A DNA stretch of 64,000 nt from Dasania marina DSM 21967 (GCF_000373485.1 NZ_KB891576.1:1-64000); one strand, 5' to 3'. Shown: positions 16,861 to 27,672, numbered from the stretch's first letter. Notes: a model not told the origin generated them from the sequence alone. Program-made: numbers and translations.

Positions 16861-17907
16861 TTAAGACGCTTGCAGTAACTCTGGGGGCAATTGACACTTT
16901 TCCCTGAGTTCATTAAGCCTGCGCATTAGATCGGCAGGTATAGGTATGCCAGCTTCGCGCCTATGCTCGGCAATCTTGCGACCACGCTGGCCAGGGATCA
17001 GCACTGCTTGGTTGCCATCAACCGGTGTCGAGTTTGTAATCTGGGCCAACAAAGCGTCAGCGGTTTCACTGTACAGCTGTTGATCGCGCAACTGTTTTAA
17101 ATCTATGGCGTGCAGCATCCAATTCATTTCCGGCTCACAATGCAGAGCGGCATCGCCCATCAATTCGGCAATTAATGCTAGGCCATAGCCTTTGTGGCCG
17201 GCCGCCGGTAGCAGGGCACCGCTGTTGAAATAATCATGAGGGTTAGTGCTGGGCTGGCCTCTACTGTCCAGAATTGAACCTGGCTCTAAGGATTTGCCCG
17301 CAGCGAGATAAGCTGAAACTTTACCCTCTGATACAGCGCTGGTGGCAAAATCAATCACCACTGGGCCAGCCTTGCCAGCGGGCATAGCATAGGCATAAGG
17401 GTTGGTGCTAAAAACCGGTTCGACACCGCCAAAGGGCACGACTCCCGGCCATTTATAGCGGCCGCCACCGCCCATAATTTGCACATAAAACCCGCGTTCG
17501 GCCAACTGCTCAGCAACTTCCCCTAAACGCCCAGTATGGCTACAATTACGCAGATTAATGGTGGCGCAGCCGTACTGCTGGGCACGCTGTATGGCAAGCT
17601 CTCCCGCCTGTTTAAGCGCAAATATGCCAAAGCCACGGTTACCGTTTAAACTAGCCATAGCGCCACTGTCTTGACTTAGGCTGGCCCTAGCTGCAACGTC
17701 AATATCGCCCTGCTCAGCATCCTCAATATAGGCAGGCAACTGCAATATGCCATGGGAATCGGCCCCCCGTAAATTGCTATTAATCAGGGCCAACGCTAGG
17801 TAGTCGGCTATATCTTCCGGAGTCGAAACGGCTAGTAACACCTGTCTAACAAATTGTTGTAGCTGCTTATAGTGGAGTAGCTGCTGATTTAGTCGAGACC
17901 CTGCCAT
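16861..17907 (-). CDS. Ldh_2-family (malate/L-lactate/imine) dehydrogenase
   Basis: The product is a 348-residue member of the Ldh_2 (MdhL/YiaK) family, with the landmarks RGADSHGILQLPAY (48-61), NLRNCSHTGRLGE with the catalytic His, STNPYAYAMP, and GHKGYGLALIAELMG. The family includes malate, ureidoglycolate and 2,3-diketogulonate reductases and also the delta-1-pyrroline-2-carboxylate reductase LhpD, which works after cis-3-hydroxyproline dehydratase. Because an aconitase X pair lies 2 kb away, an LhpD-like imine reductase role is a reasonable hypothesis, not proven. The gene is first in a minus-strand pair with the D-2-hydroxyacid dehydrogenase; the start lacks a strong Shine-Dalgarno sequence. 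Confidence 0.85.
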   Translation of the reverse strand: MAGSRLNQQLLHYKQLQQFVRQVLLAVSTPEDIADYLALALINSNLRGADSHGILQLPAYIEDAEQGDIDVAARASLSQDSGAMASLNGNRGFGIFALKQAGELAIQRAQQYGCATINLRNCSHTGRLGEVAEQLAERGFYVQIMGGGGRYKWPGVVPFGGVEPVFSTNPYAYAMPAGKAGPVVIDFATSAVSEGKVSAYLAAGKSLEPGSILDSRGQPSTNPHDYFNSGALLPAAGHKGYGLALIAELMGDAALHCEPEMNWMLHAIDLKQLRDQQLYSETADALLAQITNSTPVDGNQAVLIPGQRGRKIAEHRREAGIPIPADLMRRLNELREKCQLPPELLQAS

Positions 17908-18228
17908 AGACTAGCCCTCTTATAAAATAAATATTCAGTATAAGAATTACAGGGATAGCTGCCTGCTGCTTTTGGTCACTTTTATTGGGAATCCGACAAC
18001 AACCCCTCCCCCCTAGCAGCCAACTAAGTTTTGCACAGCTGCAGCTAGAATAAAAAATCACGCATGAATCATAAAAGTCTTTTGGCGATGATGGGGACAA
18101 TGTTGTGGCGGTTCAAATTATATTCTGGACACCATATAATAAAAAAGCCGATCTCAATGATCGGCTTTTTTATTTCTGCTTCAGCCATTGGCTAATACAT
18201 TTCTTTTGTAACACAAATGCGGCTTTCA
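17908..18228. other. 321-bp intergenic region with a terminator
   Basis: No gene was recognised here. The right part contains the hairpin terminator at 18141-18171 for the long minus-strand gene series. The left part should contain the promoter of the Ldh_2 gene, but no convincing -35/-10 pair was picked out. Confidence 0.5.
18141..18171 (-). terminator. hairpin terminator after the TauE-type gene
   Basis: GCCGATC (18147-18153) pairs with GATCGGC (18159-18165) around a TCAAT loop, flanked by six A on the left and six T on the right, so it can act on either strand. On the minus strand it lies about 60 bp beyond the stop of the permease gene and closes the iscR-to-permease gene series. Confidence 0.88.
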
Positions 18229-18990
18229 TCAATCAAACACATAAGCCGCCACCGCGCCACACACCGTCATCACAAATAAAAACCATTTCAAAGTGGCAGG
18301 CTTAGCACTAATCGCGAACTTAACCGCCACATGGGCACCTATCATAGTACCCAGCGCCAACACCAAACCTGGAACCCACCAAATTAAGCCCTGATAAATA
18401 AACACCAATAAGGCCATACCGGTAAATACCGCAACACACACGACTTTTAAGGCATTGGTACGCACTAGGTCATAGCGCAGTGTACCTGCCAAGGCGGTAA
18501 TTAAAATAAAGCCCACACCGGCCTGTACAAAACCGCCGTAGAAACCAGCCACAGTTAACCACAACCAAGAAGATGGCCGCTCTTTTACTTTATACGGCAC
18601 GGTGCCTACGGGTGGCGAGATAATATTTGGCCTAAACAGCATGATTAATGTCATCGTAATCATGGCTGTGAATAATAAAGGCTTGAGAATTTCTGAGGGG
18701 GCGAAAGCAGCGGCTATAGCGCCTAGGCAACCACCGAAAATAGTAGGGATTAAGATCGGGCCTATATCGTCGGTGGGAAGTTTTTTATGTTTTTTAAAAC
18801 CCAACAAGGCAACTATGTTTTGTAGAAAAACCCCTACCCTGTTGGTGGCATTGGCCACCTCGGGCGGCATACCCATAATCATTAAAGCCGGTAGGGTTAA
18901 GTTAGTACCACCACCGGCTAAGGTATTGATAACACCAGCAACGATACCGGTAATTATAAGTATAAACGCATGCAGTAAACTTAAATCCAA
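18229..18990 (-). CDS. TauE/SafE-family permease
   Basis: The product is a 253-residue integral inner-membrane protein with about eight hydrophobic segments, matching the TauE/SafE family (PF01925). Typical elements are GIVAGVINTLAGGGTNLTLP near the N-terminus and the second-half repeat GFYGGFVQAGVGFILITAL. Family members are proposed exporters of sulfite, sulfonates or related anions; the substrate here cannot be predicted. It lies 39 bp downstream of der on the same strand and just before a strong terminator, so it is probably the last gene of that transcript. Confidence 0.88.
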   Translation of the reverse strand: MDLSLLHAFILIITGIVAGVINTLAGGGTNLTLPALMIMGMPPEVANATNRVGVFLQNIVALLGFKKHKKLPTDDIGPILIPTIFGGCLGAIAAAFAPSEILKPLLFTAMITMTLIMLFRPNIISPPVGTVPYKVKERPSSWLWLTVAGFYGGFVQAGVGFILITALAGTLRYDLVRTNALKVVCVAVFTGMALLVFIYQGLIWWVPGLVLALGTMIGAHVAVKFAISAKPATLKWFLFVMTVCGAVAAYVFD

Positions 18991-19029
18991 AGTTGCCCCT
19001 AGCCTCCTAAGCTAAACCACAGCATCAGC

Positions 19030-20460
19030 CTAACGGCTTGGTTTTTTCTTATCAGCGTTTTTAGCGGCTGTTTTAACTGCTTGGCGTTTGATACGTCTTT
19101 TTCTATCAAATTGCTTCTGGGTTAAATCACCCTGTTTATCCGTATAGGGGTTATCGCCAGATTTAAATTCTATGCGTATAGGCGTACCGACTAAATCCAA
19201 CTGCCTGCGAAAGGTTTTTTCCAAGTAACGCTGGTAACTGGCCGGGACTTTAGCAGTTTGATTACCGTGTATTACAATGATCGGCGGGTTGAAACCGCCG
19301 GCATGTGCGTAACGTAATTTAATACGACGACCATTGATCATAGGCGGTGCGTGATCGTATACAGCAGCTTCAAGAATTTGGGTTAGCTTATGGGTTTGCA
19401 GCTTATCCGTAGATGACCTATAGGCATTATCTATAGATTCATACAAATGGCCGACACCAGTGCCATGCAAGGCCGAAATAAAATGTATTTCAGCAAAATC
19501 GATAAATTGTAAACGGCGATCCAGCTCACTCTTAATACGATTTTTTTGATCGGCATCTAAGCCGTCCCATTTATTGATAGCAACCACTAAGGCGCGGCCT
19601 GCATCTATGCTGTGCCCTAATAAATGTAAATCTTGATCAACTATACCTTCATGAGCATTTAATACCAGAATCACTATATTGGTATCATCTATCGCTTTTA
19701 AGGCTTTTACTATAGAAAATTTCTCTACCGCTTCTCTAACGTTTTTTCTGCGCCTCACTCCAGCGGTATCGATTAGGGTGTACTTAACCCCTTCACGCTC
19801 ATAATCTATATAGATAGTGTCTCGGGTAGTGCCGGGGTGATCGTAAACAATAACTCTATCTTCACCCAGCATGCGGTTAACCAAGGTAGACTTGCCCACA
19901 TTAGGGCGCCCTACTACTGCGATTTTTACACCGCGCTCGCCATCGTCAGGCTCAGGCTCTTGCTCGCTTTCAGGGAAGTGGGTAAACACATCCTCTAATA
20001 ACTGACGCACGCCTTTGCCATCAGTAGCCGTAGTGGGATGAACTTTTTTAACCCCTAGGCTATAAAAATCGGCCATCGCGACATCAGGATTTACGCCATC
20101 AATTTTATTGGCCACATAAAAAATGGGCTTTTCAATTTTTCGTAAATGTTTAGCTAAGACGTGATCGGTAGTGGTTAAACCGGCGCGCGAGTCCAGCAGA
20201 AATAACACCGCATCGGCTTCGTCTATGGCCAGCATAGACTGGGCAGCCATTTCGGCATCTATACCCTCTTCCTCGCCGGTAATACCGCCGGTATCTATCA
20301 CTATGTAGTGACGATCATCAAATTGAGCTTCGCCATATTTTCTATCGCGAGTTAAGCCGGGAAAATTTGCCACTAAGGCATCGCGCGTTTTAGTTAAGCG
20401 ATTAAATAATGTGGACTTGCCCACATTCGGACGCCCAACTAAAGCGATTACAGGAACCAT
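19030..20460 (-). CDS. der: ribosome biogenesis GTPase Der (EngA)
   Basis: The product is a 476-residue GTPase with two tandem G domains and a C-terminal KH-like domain. Both P loops are present ([14 protein letters not shown] at residue 8 and [14 protein letters not shown] at about 188), with DTGG and DTAG G3 motifs and NKID and NKWD G4 motifs. The double GTPase is diagnostic of Der, which assists maturation of the 50S ribosomal subunit. The Lys/Arg-rich C-terminal tail is usual for proteobacterial Der. The gene is 13 bp downstream of bamB, in the standard gammaproteobacterial order. Confidence 0.98.
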   Translation of the reverse strand: MVPVIALVGRPNVGKSTLFNRLTKTRDALVANFPGLTRDRKYGEAQFDDRHYIVIDTGGITGEEEGIDAEMAAQSMLAIDEADAVLFLLDSRAGLTTTDHVLAKHLRKIEKPIFYVANKIDGVNPDVAMADFYSLGVKKVHPTTATDGKGVRQLLEDVFTHFPESEQEPEPDDGERGVKIAVVGRPNVGKSTLVNRMLGEDRVIVYDHPGTTRDTIYIDYEREGVKYTLIDTAGVRRRKNVREAVEKFSIVKALKAIDDTNIVILVLNAHEGIVDQDLHLLGHSIDAGRALVVAINKWDGLDADQKNRIKSELDRRLQFIDFAEIHFISALHGTGVGHLYESIDNAYRSSTDKLQTHKLTQILEAAVYDHAPPMINGRRIKLRYAHAGGFNPPIIVIHGNQTAKVPASYQRYLEKTFRRQLDLVGTPIRIEFKSGDNPYTDKQGDLTQKQFDRKRRIKRQAVKTAAKNADKKKPSR

Positions 20461-20473
20461 CTATTTTATTCCA

Positions 20474-21652
20474 CTAAGAGGAGAAAAAGCCTTTAGACTT
20501 TTTAACCAGACGATAGGCCGCAAGGGTACCGTCATTACTATAAACATAAAGCACATCGTTATGCACAACTAAACGTGAACGTAGACCGTCGGAATCCACT
20601 TTAATTCTCGCCACTAAATGACCATCCAATTGAGAAAAGGCATGCAAATACCCTTCAAAATCACCGACCACAACAAAGTTACCCAAAGTTATTGGCCCAG
20701 TTAACTGGCGTCTGGCAAGCACACTTTGCTCCCAGCGCACGCCTTGGCCGTTATTGGCAAAGGCAACTATGCTGCCCTCTTGGTTGGCTACGTAGACATT
20801 ATTAAAACCATAGCCCATGCTGACGTAACTAGAGGCTTCCCGTGACCATTTACGGCTACCACTGGCAGGATCTATAGCGGTAATCGCACCTTGATAGCTA
20901 ACCGCATACAAGGTGTTGTCTTCCATTAACAGATCGCCATCTATATCAACTATGCGCTCTATTTCTGAATTACCGGTGCTGGCGGCAATGCGAGCATCCC
21001 ACAACACCGAACCGTTTTCCGAGTTAAACGCTACCATTTTACCGTTGGCAAATCCGGCTGCTACCACGCCACGCATATACAAAGGTGTGCTGGTGCCGCG
21101 TAAGGTTAATACCGGCATAGTATTGCGATAAGACCATACTCGCGCACCGGTTTTGGCATTTAATGCCAGGAGTTGATCGTCCAAGGTTTGCACAAAGGCT
21201 AATTGGCCATCACCCGCCGGCGCCGCTAACACTTCAGACTGTACACTCACCTTCCACAGCTGTTTGCCGTTGTTTTTGTTTAGGGCAATCACCTCACCGG
21301 TCAATGTACCGATAAAGACTTCGTCACCGATTATGCTTATTGCGCCGCTGACTTCCGCGTCTACATCCACATCCCATAAAGAGTCGCCGTCCTTTAAAGT
21401 AAAAGCTTCAACCTCACCATCAGCAGAAGCCACCACTATCATGTTGCCATCGTGAGCGGGACGTAAACGGTTATATAATTTACCCTGGCCATCGCCTACA
21501 GACTGGCTCCATTGGCGATCAAATTGCATCTCTGCTTTAAAATCAATTAACTCGGCAGGGACTAACTCTTCTTCATCATCAAAAGAGCTACAGGCCGATA
21601 ATAGTATGGCGCTGAGCAGTAAAATAAATGTCGCGACTGGCTTTTGCATCAT
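20474..21652 (-). CDS. bamB: outer-membrane assembly lipoprotein BamB
   Basis: The product is a 392-residue lipoprotein with signal and lipobox LLSAC (Cys at about residue 21), followed by an eight-bladed PQQ-type beta-propeller. Repeats such as VFIGTLTGEVIALNKNNGKQ and NVYVANQEGSIVAFANNGQG mark the blades. BamB is part of the BAM complex that inserts beta-barrel proteins into the outer membrane and contacts BamA. The start ATG lies 4 bp after the yfgM stop, and two ATGs are adjacent; the first is used here. The hisS-yfgM-bamB-der order confirms the identity. Confidence 0.97.
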   Translation of the reverse strand: MMQKPVATFILLLSAILLSACSSFDDEEELVPAELIDFKAEMQFDRQWSQSVGDGQGKLYNRLRPAHDGNMIVVASADGEVEAFTLKDGDSLWDVDVDAEVSGAISIIGDEVFIGTLTGEVIALNKNNGKQLWKVSVQSEVLAAPAGDGQLAFVQTLDDQLLALNAKTGARVWSYRNTMPVLTLRGTSTPLYMRGVVAAGFANGKMVAFNSENGSVLWDARIAASTGNSEIERIVDIDGDLLMEDNTLYAVSYQGAITAIDPASGSRKWSREASSYVSMGYGFNNVYVANQEGSIVAFANNGQGVRWEQSVLARRQLTGPITLGNFVVVGDFEGYLHAFSQLDGHLVARIKVDSDGLRSRLVVHNDVLYVYSNDGTLAAYRLVKKSKGFFSS

Positions 21653-21656
21653 GTAG

Positions 21657-22325
21657 CTATACCCCTTCAGCGACTTTTAGTTGCTGAATTTTTAGCTCTA
21701 ATAAATTGTTGGCGCTGACGCCAGCTGTTGCTGTAGCCAAGTCTTTAGCCTGCTGGTAGGCCGCCCTAGCGGCCGCCTCATCACCTTGCGCTAACAAGAT
21801 GTCACCTTTTAGCTCGGCATACAAAGGCTTAAAGCCCACTATAGGCTGCGCCAACTCGGCCAGGGCCAACGGGTATTTTTCCGTAGCTAATAAAACCTTG
21901 GCTAAACGCAACTGCGCCTGCGCCTTAATTTCGGCCGTTGGTGACTGCGCTAACACCCAGCGTAATTCTGTTTCTGCATCTACTAGGTTGCTGGCCTTTA
22001 CTGCCAACTGCGCTTTATACAAAGCAGCTAATTGCGCATAGGATGAGGAAGCATAATCATTCTTAACCTTATCGGCCAAGTAATTGGCAGTAGCCATTTG
22101 CTCATCATTCAATGGCGCTTGGTCTTTAGCCACTACTGCTAATAAATTTTGATAAGCCGAAGACGCTGCATAGGCGCTTTCTTGCTGTTGTTTTTGCCAG
22201 CCCTGCCAACCAAACCCTGCAGCTATCGCTAAGGCAATACCGGTTAGGGTGGACTTGCCATTTTCTTTCCACCATCTTTTTATGGCTTCGATTTGCTCTT
22301 CGTCGTTTTGATAATCTGTGCTCAT
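21657..22325 (-). CDS. yfgM: YfgM-like TPR protein, inner-membrane anchored
   Basis: The product is a 222-residue protein of the YfgM/TPR_21 family. A short cytoplasmic N-terminus (EEQIEAIKRWWKENG) is followed by one transmembrane helix (TLTGIALAIAAGFGWQGW) and a periplasmic region of alanine-rich TPR helices. In E. coli YfgM associates with the SecYEG translocon and the chaperone PpiD, and helps periplasmic protein trafficking. It lies between hisS and bamB, as is usual in gammaproteobacteria, and is likely translated from the hisS transcript (36-bp gap). Confidence 0.92.
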   Translation of the reverse strand: MSTDYQNDEEQIEAIKRWWKENGKSTLTGIALAIAAGFGWQGWQKQQQESAYAASSAYQNLLAVVAKDQAPLNDEQMATANYLADKVKNDYASSSYAQLAALYKAQLAVKASNLVDAETELRWVLAQSPTAEIKAQAQLRLAKVLLATEKYPLALAELAQPIVGFKPLYAELKGDILLAQGDEAAARAAYQQAKDLATATAGVSANNLLELKIQQLKVAEGV

Positions 22326-22361
22326 GGTTCTACTCGTCCAATTTTATTCACAAGGTAGTTG

Positions 22362-23645
22362 TTATAGTAATTCAGCTGACAGTAATGCTGCGACAGCTGA
22401 TTGCGCTAGGGTTTGCTGCTCTTTATCAGCACGCAACCATTTGATATTGACCAACGCTTGCTCGGCTTCATCATCACCTATTACTAAGGCAATGGCAGCA
22501 CCACTCTTATCGGCTTTTTTAAACTGACTTTTAAAACTACCGCCACCACAGTGGGTGACCAGTTTTAAATTAGGAAGCTCGCTGCGTAATTGCTCTGCCA
22601 AAGCCACCGCCGCTAACTTGGCTTTGTCACCAGCTACCACTACATAAACATCAGGCGCAGCATTAATACTAGCGGGGATAGCTGCGGTAGCTTCTAACAG
22701 TAAGCATAAACGCTCTATGCCCATGGCAAAGCCTATACCCGCTACAGGCTTGCCGCCTAACTGTTCGACTAAGCCATCGTAACGACCACCCGCACAGACC
22801 GTGCCCTGCGCGCCTAGCTTATCTGTCACCCACTCAAATACGGTTTTACTGTAATAGTCTAAGCCTCGCACCAGACGAGGGTTAAGGGTATAGGCTACGC
22901 CAGCCACATCTAGTAAGGCGGTTAACTCGGCAAAGTGGGCTTTGGATTCTTCATCCAAATAATCCACCAATGAGGGTGCATCATTCAATAACGCCTGAGT
23001 TTCTGGCGATTTGCTGTCTAGTATACGCAGTGGGTTAGTTGTTAAACGCTTAACGCTATCTTCATCTAATTGTTCAATATGGGCATTTAAATACGTCACT
23101 AAAGCGTCTTTATAGGCAGCTCTAGCTGCTAGGCTGCCTATGCTGTTAAGTTGCAACGTTAGGGCATCGCTAACCCCTAATTGCTGCCACAACCTAGCGG
23201 TTAAGATAATCATTTCGGCATCGATATCGGCACTGGCCATACCAAAACTTTCAACCCCAATTTGATGAAACTGGCGCAGGCGACCTTTTTGCGGCTTTTC
23301 ATAGCGAAACATAGGGCCGCTATACCACAGGCGCTGTACCTGTTGATTATCTAATAAACCATGCTGCAAGCAGGCACGTACACAACATGCCGTGCCTTCA
23401 GGCCGCAAGGTGATACTTTCATCATTGCGATCGGCAAAGGTATACATTTCTTTTTCAACGATATCTGTTACTTCACCTATGGAACGTTTAAACAATTCGG
23501 TTTGCTCAACGATAGGAAAGCGTATCTCTTGATAGCCGTAGCGGCCGACCACATTGGCAACCGTTTGCTCTAAGTATTGCCACAGCGCCGATTCGCTGGG
23601 TAGCAAGTCGTTCATGCCGCGTATGGATTGTATTTTTTTTGACAA
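22362..23645 (-). CDS. hisS: histidyl-tRNA synthetase
   Basis: The product is a 427-residue class II aminoacyl-tRNA synthetase. Evidence is the N-terminal [11 protein letters not shown], motif 2 ([13 protein letters not shown]), the histidine-specific [15 protein letters not shown], and motif 3 in [11 protein letters not shown], followed by a C-terminal anticodon-binding domain ([11 protein letters not shown]). It charges tRNA-His. The gene is 29 bp downstream of ispG on the same strand, the classical ispG-hisS pair. Confidence 0.98.
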   Translation of the reverse strand: MSKKIQSIRGMNDLLPSESALWQYLEQTVANVVGRYGYQEIRFPIVEQTELFKRSIGEVTDIVEKEMYTFADRNDESITLRPEGTACCVRACLQHGLLDNQQVQRLWYSGPMFRYEKPQKGRLRQFHQIGVESFGMASADIDAEMIILTARLWQQLGVSDALTLQLNSIGSLAARAAYKDALVTYLNAHIEQLDEDSVKRLTTNPLRILDSKSPETQALLNDAPSLVDYLDEESKAHFAELTALLDVAGVAYTLNPRLVRGLDYYSKTVFEWVTDKLGAQGTVCAGGRYDGLVEQLGGKPVAGIGFAMGIERLCLLLEATAAIPASINAAPDVYVVVAGDKAKLAAVALAEQLRSELPNLKLVTHCGGGSFKSQFKKADKSGAAIALVIGDDEAEQALVNIKWLRADKEQQTLAQSAVAALLSAELL

Positions 23646-23674
23646 CTGTTTATAACCTGTAAAAATTGGGTAAA

Positions 23675-24787
23675 TTATTGCTTTGCAATTACGTCTTTTT
23701 CGGCCCGCTCTTTTTTAGCAACCTTGTCACGTATCATGTTTTCTAAGTGATCAACCAGATTCTCTTTGCCAATCTTGTGATCCTTTTTACCATCCACATA
23801 AATCAAATGCTTAGGCGTACCGCCGGTTAAACCTATTTCAGCTTCTTTCGCTTCACCGGGCCCGTTTACTATACAACCAATTACTGCCACATCTAGGGGC
23901 GTGGTGATATCATCCAAGCGGCTTTCTAATTCATTCATCGTCGCCACTACATCAAAATTTTGACGTGAACAACTGGGACAGGCTATAAAATTTATGCCTT
24001 TGCTGCGCAGCTTTAAACTTTTTAAAATTTCATAGCCGACTTTGATTTCTTCAACCGGATCAGCAGCCAGCGAAACACGTATGGTGTCGCCTATGCCATC
24101 CATTAACAGCATACCCAAGCCTACCGCCGACTTAACCGTACCACCGCGCAAGCCACCGGCTTCGGTGATACCTAAATGTAAAGGCTGCTCTATTTGGCTG
24201 GCAATTTTTCTATAAGCCGCTACCGCCATAAATACATCGGAGGCTTTAACGCTGAGTTTAAAATCTTGAAAGTCTAATTTATCCAGTATGTCTATATGAC
24301 GCATGGCTGACTCTACCAAGGCATCGGGGGTAGGCTCACCATATTTACGCTGTAATTCTTTTTCTAAAGAGCCGGCATTAACACCTATACGTATAGGGAT
24401 ATTTTTGTCGCGGGCGGCATCGACAACCGCGCGTACCTTGGCATCGCTGCCTATATTGCCGGGGTTAATACGCAGGCAATCGACGCCGTACTCCGCCACT
24501 TTTAAGGCAATTTTGTAATCAAAGTGTATATCCGCCACCAAAGGCACGTTCACTTGCGCACGGATTTTTCTAAAGGCTTCTGCGGCCTCCATGCTGGGCA
24601 CAGACACCCGCACGATATCAGCGCAGGCGTTTTCCAGAGCCTTGATTTGACCTACCGTTGCCGCCACATCGCAGGTATCGGTGTTAGTCATACTTTGCAC
24701 AGAGATGGGGGCATCACCACCTACGGCAACATCACCGATATAAATTTTTCTCGATTTACGTCTTACTATGGGCGATTCAAATTTCAT
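23675..24787 (-). CDS. ispG: 4-hydroxy-3-methylbut-2-enyl diphosphate synthase
   Basis: The product is a 370-residue [4Fe-4S] enzyme of the MEP isoprenoid pathway (GcpE), converting 2-C-methyl-D-erythritol 2,4-cyclodiphosphate to HMBPP. Conserved parts are [10 protein letters not shown] near the N-terminus, the TIM-barrel segment [14 protein letters not shown], and the C-terminal cluster ligands in IACPSCSRQ and [17 protein letters not shown]. The C-terminal tail is rich in Lys and Glu. The gene starts 2 bp after the end of the rodZ-like gene and precedes hisS, so co-transcription is likely. It needs Fe-S assembly, which is encoded upstream in the same direction. Confidence 0.98.
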   Translation of the reverse strand: MKFESPIVRRKSRKIYIGDVAVGGDAPISVQSMTNTDTCDVAATVGQIKALENACADIVRVSVPSMEAAEAFRKIRAQVNVPLVADIHFDYKIALKVAEYGVDCLRINPGNIGSDAKVRAVVDAARDKNIPIRIGVNAGSLEKELQRKYGEPTPDALVESAMRHIDILDKLDFQDFKLSVKASDVFMAVAAYRKIASQIEQPLHLGITEAGGLRGGTVKSAVGLGMLLMDGIGDTIRVSLAADPVEEIKVGYEILKSLKLRSKGINFIACPSCSRQNFDVVATMNELESRLDDITTPLDVAVIGCIVNGPGEAKEAEIGLTGGTPKHLIYVDGKKDHKIGKENLVDHLENMIRDKVAKKERAEKDVIAKQ

Positions 24788-24789
24788 CG

Positions 24790-25647
24790 CTACGACCTAC
24801 CTACCACTAAGCGCGCCGCTTGCGTGCGCGTGTTTGTATTAATTTCTACCGTTTCACCGTTATAAGATAAAACCACTGCAGGAGCATAACCCAACACCAC
24901 ATTAAACGGCGCAGTGCCTTCAACCACTACATTATCGCCTTCACGTTTTATGTCGGCGATAAGGGTTTTACCCTCAGCATCTTTAATCTCTACCCAGCAC
25001 TCGGCACTAAAATTTAACTCTAAGCGGTGCTCAGCTGCGCTGCTAACAGCTTCGGCAATTATAGGTTCTACATCCACGGCAACAGCTACCGTGTCATAAT
25101 CCCCAGCAATAAGTGCATTAGTTGGCGCAACTAAATCTTCTGACGCTAGCGAGGATATCTCAGTTTCAGAATCAGCACCAAGACTTAATATCTGCTCTTC
25201 TACCTCAACTAAGGGCTGTAATTGCGCAGCCTTATCTATTTGCGGTAGTTCGCGATTGATTAGCCACAATAACAGTATCACCGCCAGCACTGCCACTACA
25301 CCTACATAGCGTTTTTTGCAGGGTAGCTGCACAGACTTGGGGCGAGTGACTATAGGGATGACACGTTCTACAAAATGCTTTTGCTGATACTGATCCAGTA
25401 TCGCCTGCGGATCTAAGCCCAATAAGCCAGCATAATTACGTAGGTAAGAGCGTATAAACACATCAGCCTTAAAAACACTGAAATCCTGCTGTTCCAGAGC
25501 TTCAATTTGGTAAGGCATAATACGCAAGCTATCAGCCGCCTCACGCACTGTTAAGGCTTTTTGCTCACGCGCTTTGCGCAGTTGCTCACCCAAAGGCTCA
25601 CCCACCAACTCATCAATCATACCGCTTACTTGCTGATCAACTTCCAT
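24790..25647 (-). CDS. rodZ: RodZ-like membrane protein with HTH domain
   Basis: The product is a 285-residue bitopic protein. Residues 17-85 are a Xre-type helix-turn-helix ([21 protein letters not shown]). A basic linker is followed by one transmembrane helix ([16 protein letters not shown], about 115-130). A periplasmic linker leads to a C-terminal DUF4115 beta domain ([18 protein letters not shown]). RodZ links MreB to the cell-wall elongation complex and helps set rod shape. Its first bases overlap the end of pilW by 11 bp, so translation is coupled. The pilW-rodZ-ispG-hisS order is standard in gammaproteobacteria. Confidence 0.92.
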   Translation of the reverse strand: MEVDQQVSGMIDELVGEPLGEQLRKAREQKALTVREAADSLRIMPYQIEALEQQDFSVFKADVFIRSYLRNYAGLLGLDPQAILDQYQQKHFVERVIPIVTRPKSVQLPCKKRYVGVVAVLAVILLLWLINRELPQIDKAAQLQPLVEVEEQILSLGADSETEISSLASEDLVAPTNALIAGDYDTVAVAVDVEPIIAEAVSSAAEHRLELNFSAECWVEIKDAEGKTLIADIKREGDNVVVEGTAPFNVVLGYAPAVVLSYNGETVEINTNTRTQAARLVVGRS

Positions 25648-26440
25648 GCATAAACTCTTGTTTATAATCTAAGTATTGCTGCGAACGTGGATAGAGATTT
25701 TTTAAGGCCAAACCATAACTGGAGATGGCATTTTTATCATCAAACTGCTTCGCCAAACGCGCGCCTAATAACAAAGCGATAGCCGATTTGGATGACACTT
25801 TGCTGCCGTAATGATCATAGTAACGCTGCGATAAGGCATACTGCTCTAGCCGATAATAGACATCGGCCATTTGCAGAATTAGTGCTGATGAATGTCTGTC
25901 GCTCATTAAATAGGCAGTGCGGAAACTTTTCTCAGCATCTTCGTAACGTTGCAATGAGTAATAACTGCGGCCTAAATTGATATAAGCGGTTTGGCGACGC
26001 TCATAGAGCGTGTCTTTAACCACAACCTCCAATTGCTCCGCCGCCTCATCATAGCGCTGCATGGTGAATAAAAAGGAGCCGTAGTTAAGTCTGGCTCGCG
26101 ATAGTCCGCCATCCAGATCGATGGATTCTTTAAAATGTTTTTCTGCGCGCTCAAATTCACCGGTATTTTGAAATACCAAGGCTAGGGCCTCATGCACTTC
26201 GGCAGAGTCCTCATCTAAATCTAGCGCGGTTTTTAAATGACGTTTAGCTTGCTCCCATTTGCGCTCTGAAATATAGCGCTTGGCCAGCTGTACACTGTAT
26301 TCCAGCGCTTTTCTATCATCAGTCTTTTCAGTAAACATACCGGTTTCTGTGGTGACACAGCCCAGCAAGCTTAAGCTTAAAACCGTATAGACGATAACAC
26401 TGCGAATATTGACTAAGGTTTTATTATTATCTGTCTTCAT
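25637..26440 (-). CDS. pilW: type IV pilus biogenesis/stability lipoprotein PilW (PilF)
   Basis: The product is a 267-residue lipoprotein with signal and lipobox LLGC (Cys at residue 28), followed by about six TPR repeats (such as WEQAKRHLKTALDLDEDSAE and FERAEKHFKESIDLDGGLSR). Proteins of this type help localise or assemble the PilQ secretin in the outer membrane. No other pilus gene is present in the window, but pilW normally sits between rlmN and rodZ, as here. It begins 13 bp after the rlmN stop. Confidence 0.93.
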   Translation of the reverse strand: MKTDNNKTLVNIRSVIVYTVLSLSLLGCVTTETGMFTEKTDDRKALEYSVQLAKRYISERKWEQAKRHLKTALDLDEDSAEVHEALALVFQNTGEFERAEKHFKESIDLDGGLSRARLNYGSFLFTMQRYDEAAEQLEVVVKDTLYERRQTAYINLGRSYYSLQRYEDAEKSFRTAYLMSDRHSSALILQMADVYYRLEQYALSQRYYDHYGSKVSSKSAIALLLGARLAKQFDDKNAISSYGLALKNLYPRSQQYLDYKQEFMHGS

Positions 26441-26453
26441 AGTATTACTTTAC

Positions 26454-27641
26454 TTAGTTAATGATTCTGACCGGCGCTGCTTCATTGGCTAAACTTGCCT
26501 TATAGCGCTCACTGCGCTTAGTGCGATCGGTCACCTGACCTACTAACTGGCCACAAGCGGCATCAATATCATCGCCGCGAGTTGTTCTAACTGTAGTCAC
26601 AAAACCAGCATCAGTCATTACCTGCCAAAAACGCTGTATCACATTTTTACTGGGGCGCTGATATTCCGACTGTGGAAACGGGTTAAAGGGAATTAAATTA
26701 ACCTTACAGGGGAAATCTTTTAACAAGATAGCCAGATCTTTGGCCAGCTCCACACTGTCGTTGATCCCGGCCATTAGAGTGTACTCTATAGTCACCACTC
26801 GGTGGGTATCGGTTTGCTTAGCTATATATCGACGACAGGCGTCCAATAAAGTTTCAATATTGTATTTACGATTTATAGGCACCAGCTGGCTGCGTAATTC
26901 ATCATTGGGCGCGTGCAAAGAGATGGCCAGCGAGGCAGTACAAACATCGCCCAGTTTATCCAGTGCCGGCACTACCCCTGAGGTGCTTAAGGTCACCCGG
27001 CGCTTGGAGATGCCGTAACCCAAGTCATCCATCATTAAATTAACCGCAACCACCACATTATCGAAGTTTAACAGTGGCTCGCCCATGCCCATCATCACCA
27101 CATTAGTCACTACCCGTTTTTCGGTAGAGGGAAATGCATCATAGGATTTTATTGCCAGCCAAACCTGGCCGATAATTTCAGCGGCGGTTAAATCGCGCTG
27201 GAAGCCCTGTTTGCCGGTAGAACAAAAGCTGCAATCTAAGCTGCAGCCTACTTGTGATGAGACGCAAAGCGTAGCTCGGTCGCCATCGGGAATCAGTACT
27301 GTTTCAACTAAACCACCACCCTCAACACGTATCGCCCACTTACGGGTACCATCTTTAGAATCCGCTTGGGTGACTATCTCGGGGGGGCGTACTTCCGCGC
27401 AGGCTTTTAAGCGTTCGCGGAAGACTTTGCTGATATCGGTCATGGCATCAAAATCATTGATGCCGCGGTGGTGTATCCATTTCATCATTTGCTGGGCGCG
27501 AAACGGCTTTTCGCCCATGGACAACATGAGTTCTATCATCTGCTCACGGGATAAACCCAGCAAATTAATCTTGGCCTGCTCAGCCGCGACGCTAGTGTTG
27601 ACACCAGCATCAATTGCTACAGGATTTACAGATTCAGACAT
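26454..27641 (-). CDS. rlmN: dual-specificity 23S rRNA/tRNA adenine-C2 methyltransferase RlmN
   Basis: The product is a radical SAM methyltransferase of about 395 residues that methylates A2503 of 23S rRNA and A37 of some tRNAs. The cluster motif [15 protein letters not shown] is complete, [17 protein letters not shown] follows, and the second catalytic Cys sits in [12 protein letters not shown] placed the start at the ATG at 27641 because an upstream in-frame extension to 27761 would overlap the 3' end of ndk and adds unrelated residues. The Shine-Dalgarno signal is weak. It belongs to the long minus-strand gene series between ndk and pilW. Confidence 0.96.
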   Translation of the reverse strand: MSESVNPVAIDAGVNTSVAAEQAKINLLGLSREQMIELMLSMGEKPFRAQQMMKWIHHRGINDFDAMTDISKVFRERLKACAEVRPPEIVTQADSKDGTRKWAIRVEGGGLVETVLIPDGDRATLCVSSQVGCSLDCSFCSTGKQGFQRDLTAAEIIGQVWLAIKSYDAFPSTEKRVVTNVVMMGMGEPLLNFDNVVVAVNLMMDDLGYGISKRRVTLSTSGVVPALDKLGDVCTASLAISLHAPNDELRSQLVPINRKYNIETLLDACRRYIAKQTDTHRVVTIEYTLMAGINDSVELAKDLAILLKDFPCKVNLIPFNPFPQSEYQRPSKNVIQRFWQVMTDAGFVTTVRTTRGDDIDAACGQLVGQVTDRTKRSERYKASLANEAAPVRIIN

Positions 27642-27672
27642 GTATACACCACTTAATATCAGCGAAACCGGC

